Below, one piece after another: positions 43,198 through 49,011 of a stretch of DNA of 49,011 bases. Source of the DNA: Marinitenerispora sediminis (lineage in GTDB: Bacteria > Actinomycetota > Actinomycetes > Streptosporangiales > Streptosporangiaceae); NCBI RefSeq assembly GCF_003336425.1, contig NZ_QEIO01000027.1, positions 1 through 49,011 on the forward strand, given 5' to 3'. Under the pieces are notes generated by a model, which ran no database searches, was not told where the DNA came from, and worked only from the letters and a program-made list of their open reading frames with translations. A program made the position numbers and the translations under genes. Every line of letters begins with the position of its first letter. Within the stretch, counting starts at the first letter, position 1.

Positions 43198-43698
43198 TTA
43201 ATAGCCTCGTTCCAGCTCCCGCATGTACGCCGCCGCCGCGTCGATCTCGGCCTCCGTGAAGACCCGGATACCGTGGTCGGCCAGCAGCCGGGCCGTCACC
43301 CCGTCACCCGGTCTCTTCGCGCCGCTGAAGGTGCCGTCGCCCACCCGGTGCACGCCGCAGGACGGGCTGCCCTCCTTGAGGATCGCGACGCGGATCCCGT
43401 GCCGGCGCGCCGCCGCCAGCGCGCCTCGCGCGCCCGCCAGGAAGTGGTCCGTGGCGTCCGCCCCGGCGTCGGTGACGATCCGGGCCGCGCCCGCGAGGAC
43501 GTCCCGCGAGGTGGCGCCGGTCTCGATTTCGGCCGGCGGGCGCGGAACCGGGAGGCCGCCGGAGACCTCCGGGCAGAAGGAGACGAGGCGGCGCTCGCGC
43601 CGCCAGCGTTCGAAGGCGGGGTGTGCCGAGGTTTTGGCGCCCCCGTCGTAGCGGACGCGCTGGCCCATCAGGCAGGCGCTGACCAGGATCCGTTCCAC
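43198..43698 (-). CDS. DUF523 family protein
   Basis: This 166-residue protein matches the DUF523 family of unknown function. It has an N-terminal ILVSACLMGQRVRYDGGAK, FCPEVSGGLPVPRPPAEI, and the central cysteine motif ILKEGSPSCGVHRVGDGTFSG, all diagnostic. Conserved cysteines at 9, 42 and 114 could bind a metal or a thiol. The GTG at 43698 has GGGAGG 8 nt upstream. It is downstream of der on the same strand with an 86-nt gap. Confidence 0.88.
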   Translation of the reverse strand: MERILVSACLMGQRVRYDGGAKTSAHPAFERWRRERRLVSFCPEVSGGLPVPRPPAEIETGATSRDVLAGAARIVTDAGADATDHFLAGARGALAAARRHGIRVAILKEGSPSCGVHRVGDGTFSGAKRPGDGVTARLLADHGIRVFTEAEIDAAAAYMRELERGY

Positions 43699-43784
43699 TC
43701 TCCCCACCTCCCGGGCCCACGATAGCCGGGTGCCCGCCCGGCGGACCGGACGGGCACGGGGGCTGTGGACGAGGGCAGGACGGG

Positions 43785-45209
43785 TCAGTGCTTCCAGTCG
43801 GGCCGGACGCTGCCCCGCGACGCCTTGCCGCCGCCCTTCTTCTCGCGGATCCGCATCGAGAGCTTGACCGGGCTGCCCTCGAAGCCGAAGTCCTCGCGCA
43901 GCCGGCGCTCGATGAAGCGCCGGTAGTTGTCCTCCAGGAACCCGGTCGTGAACAGGACGAAGTGCGGGGGCCGGGTGTCGGCCTGGGTACCGAACAGGAT
44001 CTTCGGCTGCTTGCCGCCGCGCACCGGCGGCGGGGTCGCCGCCACCAGCTCCTTCAGCCAGCTGTTCAGCCGCCCGGTGGAGATCCGGGTGTCCCACGAC
44101 GCCAGCCCGGTCTCGATCGCCGGGACCAGCTTCTCGACGTGCCGGCCCGTGCGGGCCGAGATGTTCACGCGGGGCGCCCAGTGCACCCGGCCGAGCTGCC
44201 GGTCGATCTCCTTCTCCAGGTAGTACCGGCGCTCCTCGTCCAGCACGTCCCACTTGTTGAAGGCCAGCACCAGGGCGCGGCCGGACTCCACGACCTGCTC
44301 GACCACCCGGATGTCCTGCTCGGCGAGCGGCTCGCTCACGTCCAGCAGCACCACCGCCACCTCGGCGCGCTCCAGCGCGGCGCCCGTGCGCATCGTGGCG
44401 TAGTAGTCCGCCCCCTGCAGTGCCCGGAACCGGCGCCGGATTCCGGCGGTGTCGATGAACTTCCAGGTCCTGCCGCCCAGCTCGACGAGCTCGTCCACCG
44501 CGTCGCGCGTGGTGCCGGCGACCGAGTCCACGACCACGCGGTCCTCGCCCGCCAGCCGGTTGAGCAGGCTCGACTTGCCGACGTTGGGCCGGCCGATGAG
44601 CGCGATCCGGCGCGGGCCGCCCTCCTCCTCCAGCGTCTCGCGCGGTGCCTCCTCCGGCAGCGCCTCCAGCACGGCGTCCAGCAGGTCGCCGGACCCGCGG
44701 CCGTGCAGCGCGCTGACCGGGTAGGGCTCGCCGACCCCGAGGTGCCACAGCTCCAGCGCGTCGGCGTCCTGCAGCGCGCCGTCCACCTTGTTGGCGGCCA
44801 GCACCACCGGCCTGCGGGTGGCGCGCAGCACACGGGTCACCGCCTCGTCGGCGTCGGTGATACCGACCGTGGCGTCCACCACGAACAGGACGACGTCCGC
44901 GGTCTGCGCGGCGTACTCGGCCTGGCGGGCGACCATCGCGGCCAGCCCGCTCGCGCTCGTCTCCCAGCCGCCGGTGTCCACGAGGGTGAACTCACGGCCC
45001 TGCCAGGTGGCGTCGTAGGCCACCCGGTCCCGGGTGACGCCGGGAACGTCCTCCACGACCGCCTCGCGGCGGCCGATGATCCTGTTCACCAGCGACGACT
45101 TGCCCACGTTGGGCCGTCCCACGACGGCCACCACGGGCTTGACCGCGGCGTCGTCGATGGCGTCGCCCTGGTCGGTGACGCCGTTCAGGACGTCGCTTCT
45201 CTCACTCAT
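43785..45209 (-). CDS. der: Ribosome-assembly GTPase Der (EngA)
   Basis: Der is an essential GTPase for 50S subunit maturation. The 474-residue protein has two tandem G domains, each with G1 GRPNVGKSS. The switch and G3 motifs are DVPGVTRD and DTGGW in the first and DSVAGTTRD and DTAGI in the second; the G4 motifs are ANKVD and FNKWD. A KH-like C-terminal domain follows ([31 protein letters not shown]). ATG at 45209 has GGGAG upstream; a TTG directly before it is less likely. It follows cmk, the standard actinobacterial order cmk-der. Confidence 0.96.
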   Translation of the reverse strand: MSERSDVLNGVTDQGDAIDDAAVKPVVAVVGRPNVGKSSLVNRIIGRREAVVEDVPGVTRDRVAYDATWQGREFTLVDTGGWETSASGLAAMVARQAEYAAQTADVVLFVVDATVGITDADEAVTRVLRATRRPVVLAANKVDGALQDADALELWHLGVGEPYPVSALHGRGSGDLLDAVLEALPEEAPRETLEEEGGPRRIALIGRPNVGKSSLLNRLAGEDRVVVDSVAGTTRDAVDELVELGGRTWKFIDTAGIRRRFRALQGADYYATMRTGAALERAEVAVVLLDVSEPLAEQDIRVVEQVVESGRALVLAFNKWDVLDEERRYYLEKEIDRQLGRVHWAPRVNISARTGRHVEKLVPAIETGLASWDTRISTGRLNSWLKELVAATPPPVRGGKQPKILFGTQADTRPPHFVLFTTGFLEDNYRRFIERRLREDFGFEGSPVKLSMRIREKKGGGKASRGSVRPDWKH

Positions 45210-45303
45210 CAAGGTTCTCCCGGTCGCAATGCCCCACGCGCCCAGGATGCGTGCCGTGGGGATGGTCAGTCGTGCCCCGCAGGCAACGCGTGTTCGCCGC
45301 CGC

Positions 45304-46011
45304 CTACAGCGCGGGGGTGCGCGCTCCGGCCTCGTCGGCCAGCTTCACCACCAGCGCGATGACCTCGTCCAGGGAGAGTCCCGTGGTGTCGAGCTCGGTC
45401 GCGTCCGCCGTCTGCGTGAGCGGGGATGCCGCCCGGCTGGAGTCGAGCTGGTCGCGGCGGGCCAGATCGGCCTGGGTCGCCGCGACATCGCTCGACCGCA
45501 CTTCCCTGCTCCGCCGCTGCGCCCGCATCTCGGCACTCGCGGTCAGGAAGATCTTCACCGGAGCGTCCGGGGCGACGACGGTGGTGATGTCGCGGCCCTC
45601 GACGACGATGCCCGCCGCCTCGTCGCGCGCCTCGTCGATGATCTGGCGCTGGCGGGTGACGAGCAGCTCCCGCACCGCTGGTACGGCGCTGACGGCGCTC
45701 ACGTTGGTGGTGACCTCTTGGGTCCTGATCGCCTGGGCCGCATCCACGCCGTCCACCTGGACGGTGGGGGCGTCCGGATCGGTGCCCAGGGTGATGACCG
45801 GACGCGATGCCGCTTCCGCGACGGCTGCCGCGTCGTTGACATCGACCTGGTGGTGCAACATCCACCACGTCATGGCCCGGTACATCGCTCCCGTGTCGAG
45901 GTACCGCAGCTCCCGCGCCCGAGCCACGCCCTTGGCCGTGCTGGACTTGCCCGACCCCGAAGGACCGTCAATCGCGATGACGATGCCTCCGCCGTGACCC
46001 CGCGCGTTCAC
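45304..46011 (-). CDS. cmk: Cytidylate kinase
   Basis: Cmk phosphorylates CMP and dCMP with ATP. The 235-residue protein has the P-loop GPSGSGKSS, the CMP-binding [14 protein letters not shown], the NMP-insert region ([19 protein letters not shown]), [13 protein letters not shown] and KIFLTAS...RAQRR. I chose GTG 46011 because GGGGAGAGG lies 8 nt upstream; a longer ATG reading would start before that site. It is upstream of der with a 94-nt gap. Confidence 0.95.
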   Translation of the reverse strand: MNARGHGGGIVIAIDGPSGSGKSSTAKGVARARELRYLDTGAMYRAMTWWMLHHQVDVNDAAAVAEAASRPVITLGTDPDAPTVQVDGVDAAQAIRTQEVTTNVSAVSAVPAVRELLVTRQRQIIDEARDEAAGIVVEGRDITTVVAPDAPVKIFLTASAEMRAQRRSREVRSSDVAATQADLARRDQLDSSRAASPLTQTADATELDTTGLSLDEVIALVVKLADEAGARTPAL

Positions 46012-46104
46012 CGTGGCAACCTCTCCCCGGGTTGATTCCATCTCATCTCAACGATCCAGGCTACAGGGGCGGGAACGGTACTCGGACCCGCGTCACTACG
46101 GCCA

Positions 46105-46138
46105 TTCCCGGCATCCGGCGGGGGATGCGGCGCGGGAA
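46105..46138 (-). terminator. Hairpin downstream of tyrA and repeat pair B
   Basis: TTCCCG-GCATCC (46105-46116) pairs with GGATGC (46123-46128) and CGGGAA (46133-46138) around a small internal loop. On the minus strand it would end a transcript that reads from tyrA through the CRISPR-like repeats. Confidence 0.45.
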
Positions 46139-46228
46139 GGCAATCCCCGCACACGCGGGGCGCACGCCTCATCACCAGTACGTTCAAGACCAATACGCGG
46201 GTCATCCCCGCACACCCGGGGCGCATCC
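46139..46228 (-). CRISPR. Two type I-E-like repeats with one spacer (pair B)
   Basis: Repeats at 46139-46167 and 46200-46228 share ATCCCCGCACAC-S-CGGGGCGCA with one mismatch and have the exact 61-nt period of type I-E arrays (32-nt spacer). The minus strand has crRNA polarity (GCGGGGATGACC end). The core agrees with pair A at 16 of 20 bases. There are no cas genes. Confidence 0.68.
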
Positions 46229-46286
46229 TTGCCGACCTGCCACTCTCTACCGCGGTTACCCTTCCGCAGCCAACCGCAAGGGGAGC

Positions 46287-47375
46287 CTACGGATGGACCG
46301 ACCATCCACCGGCCGCCAGGGCCCGCGACAGCCGCTGCACGCCGTCCGGGCGAACGGACAGCTGCGCGACGCCCACTGGCAGGCCCGGCGAGTGGTCGAT
46401 GCGGACGTCCTCGATGTTGACGCCCGCCTCCTCCGCCGCCGCGAACAGGCGGGCCAGCGCCCCCGGCTCGTCCGGGATGACCACGGGCAGCACCGCGTAC
46501 TCCGGCGCCTGGGCGCCGCCGTGCTTGCCGGGAATGCGGTCGCGCCCCTCCCTGCCGCGGGCGAGCAGGTCGCGGACGGGGCCGGTCAGGCCCTCCGGCC
46601 GGACGCCGCCGGCCCGCAGGGCCGCGGCCGTGTCGGCGAGGTCCTGGGCGACGTCGGCCAGCACGTCGGCGACGGGCACGGCGTTGTGCCGCAGGATCTC
46701 GACCCACAGGTCCGGGTCGCCGCCGGCGATCCGGGTGACGTCGCGCACCCCCTGGCCGGCCAGGGTGAGCGCCGTGCCGTCACCGCCGAGCAGCCGGGCC
46801 GCCACCGCGGCGGCCGCCACGTGCGGGGCGTGCGAGACGAGCGCCACCGCGCGGTCGTGCTCCTCGGCGTCGAGCGTCAGCGGATCGGCGCCGCACAGCC
46901 GGGCGAGTTCGGTCACGACCGCGACCGCGCCGGCGTCGGCCTTGCCGGTGGGGCACAGGGCCCACGAGCGGCCGAGGAACAAATCGGCGCGGGCCGCGCT
47001 CGGTCCCTGCTTCTCACTGCCGCCCATCGGGTGCCCCGGCACGAAGGTGGCGAGGTCGCAGCCGAGCCGGGCCGCCTCGGTGACGACGGAGTGCTTGACG
47101 CTCGCGGCGTCGGTGTACACGTGGGCGAGCCCCCGGTTCTGGGCGGAGCGCAGCACCGCCGGGATGGCCTGCGGGGGCGCCGCGATGACGGCGACGTCGG
47201 CCGGACGCACCGGGCCGTCGGCGGGCAGCGCGCTCCCCGCCCCGAGGTCGCAGGCCAGGCGCAGGGCGCCGGGGTCGCGGTCGGCCAGCGCCACCTCGAC
47301 CCCCCGCTCCCGAAGGGCCAGCGCGATGGAGGTGCCGATCAGTCCGGCGCCCACCACCACCGCTCGCTCGATCAC
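46287..47375 (-). CDS. tyrA: Prephenate dehydrogenase with C-terminal ACT domain
   Basis: TyrA converts prephenate to 4-hydroxyphenylpyruvate with NAD+ in tyrosine synthesis. The 362-residue protein has the Rossmann motif VVVGAGLIGTSIALAL, DAASVKHSVV, the substrate-binding FVPGHPMGGSEKQG, a helical dimerisation domain (LVSHAPHVAAAAVAARLL) and a C-terminal ACT domain (AVLPVVIPDEPGALARLFAAAEEAGVNIEDVRI), presumably for feedback by tyrosine. GTG 47375 was chosen because GGGGGAG lies 9 nt upstream. It is near aroH, which supplies prephenate, but a strong terminator lies between them. Confidence 0.94.
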   Translation of the reverse strand: MIERAVVVGAGLIGTSIALALRERGVEVALADRDPGALRLACDLGAGSALPADGPVRPADVAVIAAPPQAIPAVLRSAQNRGLAHVYTDAASVKHSVVTEAARLGCDLATFVPGHPMGGSEKQGPSAARADLFLGRSWALCPTGKADAGAVAVVTELARLCGADPLTLDAEEHDRAVALVSHAPHVAAAAVAARLLGGDGTALTLAGQGVRDVTRIAGGDPDLWVEILRHNAVPVADVLADVAQDLADTAAALRAGGVRPEGLTGPVRDLLARGREGRDRIPGKHGGAQAPEYAVLPVVIPDEPGALARLFAAAEEAGVNIEDVRIDHSPGLPVGVAQLSVRPDGVQRLSRALAAGGWSVHP

Positions 47376-47434
47376 GGCCACCGCTCCCCCGCCTCGCCAC
47401 CGGAACTCTCGTCGTCCCAGCGTAGAACACGCGC

Positions 47435-47468
47435 GAGGGGGCACGGCGCGGTCGCGCCGTGCCCCCTC
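47435..47468 (-). terminator. Terminator after aroH
   Basis: A perfect 16-bp stem (GAGGGGGCACGGCGCG, 47435-47450, with 47453-47468) lies 18 nt past the aroH stop. In practice the top 2 bp open to form a 6-nt loop. Confidence 0.85.
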
Positions 47469-47486
47469 GGGGCCAGAGCCGCCGTA

Positions 47487-47849
47487 CTACTGCGCGATGT
47501 CCAGGCGCAGCGCCTGCGCACCGCGCAGGTACACGTGCTGGAGGTCCGAACGCGGGCGGTCGGTCTCGACGTGCGCCATCAGCCGCACCACCCGGGGCAG
47601 CCCGTGCGGGACGGCGATCTCGGCGGCGCACATCAGCGGCACGTCGGTGAAGCCGAGCTTGCGTGCGGCCAGCGCCGGGAACTCCGCCCGCAGGTCGGGG
47701 GTGGCGGTGAAGATGACGCTGATCACGTCGTCGGTCGTGAGCCGGTTGCGCTGCATGACCTCCGAGACCAGCTCGGCGGTCGCCTCGAGGATGAGGTCCC
47801 GATCGTCCGCGTCCACCTGGATGGCCCCACGGATCGCCCTTACCGCCAC
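47487..47849 (-). CDS. aroH: Monofunctional chorismate mutase, AroH type
   Basis: This 120-residue trimeric enzyme turns chorismate into prephenate. It matches the Bacillus AroH fold, with the catalytic Arg of VRAIRGAI, the Glu of MCAAEIAV, the Arg of RVVRLMAH and the Tyr of QHVYLRGA visible. The GTG start has GGAGGG 7 nt upstream. It lies 45 nt after rluB and before tyrA. Confidence 0.93.
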   Translation of the reverse strand: MAVRAIRGAIQVDADDRDLILEATAELVSEVMQRNRLTTDDVISVIFTATPDLRAEFPALAARKLGFTDVPLMCAAEIAVPHGLPRVVRLMAHVETDRPRSDLQHVYLRGAQALRLDIAQ

Positions 47850-47894
47850 TGTCGTCCCTCCGCTGTACGTCCCGCCCGGCCGCCGGCCGGGCAC

Positions 47895-49011
47895 CTACAT
47901 TCCTGCGGCAGTGTAGAGCTCACTGACCTCGCGCGACGTCAGGGCCCGCATTGTGCCGACCTTGAGCGTGTTGAGGCCGATCGGCCCGACCTGCGTCCGA
48001 GCGAGGTCGGAGACGGGGTGGCCGACCGCCTCCATCAGCCGGCGGACGATGTGCTTGCGGCCCTCGTGCAGCTGGATCTCGACCAGCGCCTTGGGCCCGG
48101 CGTCGTCCACCACGCGGAAGGAGTCGACCTGCACCGGGCCGTCCTCCAGCTCCACGCCCTCGCGCAGCTCCCGGATGACCTCACGCGGCACCGGGCCGGG
48201 GACCATCACGATGTAGGTCTTGACGATCTCGTAGCGGGGGTGGGTGAGCCGGTTGGCGAGCTCGCCGTCGTTGGTGAGCAGGATCAGGCCCTCGGTCTCG
48301 GTGTCGAGCCGGCCGACGTGGAACAGCCGCTCCTCGGTCTGACCGCAGTAGTCGGCGAGCGTGGGCCGCCCCTCGGGGTCCGACATCGTGCTGACCACGC
48401 CGCGCGGCTTGTTCAGCGCGAAGTACAGCCGGTCCGGCGCCGTGACCACCCGCATGCCGTCGACGCGGATCTCCGACTCCTCCGGGTCCACCCGAGCACC
48501 GAACCGGCGCACGACCTGGCCGTCGACGGAGACCCGGCCGGCGGCGATCAGCTCCTCGCTGGCGCGCCGGCTGGCGACGCCGGCCTGGGCGAGCGCCTTC
48601 TGCAGCCGGATGCCGCCGGACACGTCGGCGTAGGTGTCGCGCGGCTCGTCCGAGCGGTCGTCGTCGCGCGGATCGTACTCCTCCCGCAGGGCGCGCAACC
48701 GGGCCTGCGCGGCGCGCGAGAGCTCCCGCTCGGCCCGGCCCTGGCCGGACGCCGCCGCACCGGCGCCGGAGGCGGGGCCGCGTGACTCGCGGGTGGCGGG
48801 GCCGCGGTCGGCCGGACGGTGGCCGCCGCGCCGCTCCGGGCCGGGGCGGCCGCCCCGGCCACCCGGGGCGCGCTCGCGTCCTCGGCCGTCGCGGTCGTCG
48901 CGCGGGCGCTCGTCCCGCCCGCGGTGCGGGCGCTCGTCACGGCCGCGGAACCCGCGGTCGTCCCGGCCGCGGTCGCGGTCGCGGAAGTCACGCTCCTCAC
49001 GCCCCCGGAAA
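47895..49011 (-). CDS. rluB: Pseudouridine synthase RluB-like, 5' end outside window
   Basis: The enzyme should isomerise a uridine of 23S rRNA helix 89. Visible are an S4 RNA-binding domain (RLQKALAQAGVASRRASEELIAAGRVSVDG) and the catalytic domain with the active-site Asp in FHVGRLDTETEGLILLTNDGEL. The RluB/E/F-type C-terminal motifs EGRKHIVRRLMEAVGHPV and DLARTQVGPI also appear. The frame is open to the window end with an Arg/Asp/Gly-rich extension of over 100 residues (repeats like GRDERP), as known for actinobacterial RluB, so the start is upstream. A TTG at 48698 is an unlikely start. It is normally near scpA/scpB, outside this window. Confidence 0.94.
   Translation of the reverse strand, partial: FRGREERDFRDRDRGRDDRGFRGRDERPHRGRDERPRDDRDGRGRERAPGGRGGRPGPERRGGHRPADRGPATRESRGPASGAGAAASGQGRAERELSRAAQARLRALREEYDPRDDDRSDEPRDTYADVSGGIRLQKALAQAGVASRRASEELIAAGRVSVDGQVVRRFGARVDPEESEIRVDGMRVVTAPDRLYFALNKPRGVVSTMSDPEGRPTLADYCGQTEERLFHVGRLDTETEGLILLTNDGELANRLTHPRYEIVKTYIVMVPGPVPREVIRELREGVELEDGPVQVDSFRVVDDAGPKALVEIQLHEGRKHIVRRLMEAVGHPVSDLARTQVGPIGLNTLKVGTMRALTSREVSELYTAAGM

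Overview
The window is about 72-75% G+C with strong third-position GC bias, GTG starts, 4-nt gene overlaps, SARP, PucR and ECF-sigma regulators, small AA10 monooxygenases and an arginine/aspartate-rich RluB extension. This points to a filamentous actinobacterium. A Nocardiopsaceae/Streptosporangiales-type genome is my inference; no rRNA or tRNA is present to test it.

Layout. 1-4.6 kb: two ATP-binding subunits of a peptide/nickel-type ABC importer (the first cut by the window edge), converging on a two-gene catabolic operon (glucarate-dehydratase-like enolase and D-2-hydroxyacid dehydrogenase). 4.8-6.4 kb: a clearly AT-richer island with two genes, a membrane-anchored SepF-domain protein and a SLATT/DUF4231 membrane protein, read from a leaderless promoter. 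This is the best candidate for an undescribed system. 6.5-14.2 kb: a minus-strand stress operon dnaK-grpE-cbpA-cbpM-clpB followed by a bacterial eRF1-like (baeRF) gene. 15-16.7 kb: a PucR/CdaR-type regulator whose stop codon lies in the end of a decayed IS982-like element. 16.7-18.3 kb: that element and an adjacent decayed IS5-family element. 19.5-22.1 kb: a tandem duplication of a small chitin-type AA10 LPMO gene, each copy with a long conserved leader and a DasR/chitinase-type operator pair over the promoter. 22.4-26.3 kb: an S4-domain protein, then a cobalamin riboswitch and cbiMNQO (cobalt ECF transporter). 26.25-27.4 kb: a truncated ECF sigma gene and a membrane protein. 27.9-33.9 kb: a CPBP-family membrane protein with a changed catalytic motif, a two-gene NAD-dependent formate dehydrogenase, and a CBS-pair protein. 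34.6-38.7 kb: a WxG-type polymorphic toxin with a PD-(D/E)XK nuclease C-terminus and a probable immunity gene. 39.2-41.9 kb: a large SARP/AfsR-type regulator. 42-46.3 kb: two isolated pairs of type I-E-like CRISPR repeats on either side of a small membrane protein, a DUF523 protein, der and cmk. 46.3-49 kb: tyrA (with ACT domain), aroH and rluB (cut by the window end).

How the genes work together. The chaperone operon couples disaggregation (ClpB, DnaK, GrpE, CbpA with its modulator CbpM) to a putative ribosome-linked release-factor-like protein. The LPMO pair would be induced by chitin-derived N-acetylglucosamine through DasR. The riboswitch would shut off cobalt import when B12 is abundant. 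The toxin gene carries its presumed antidote directly downstream. No cas genes, secretion apparatus, fdhD or biosynthetic cluster lie in the window, so partners of several of these systems must be elsewhere.
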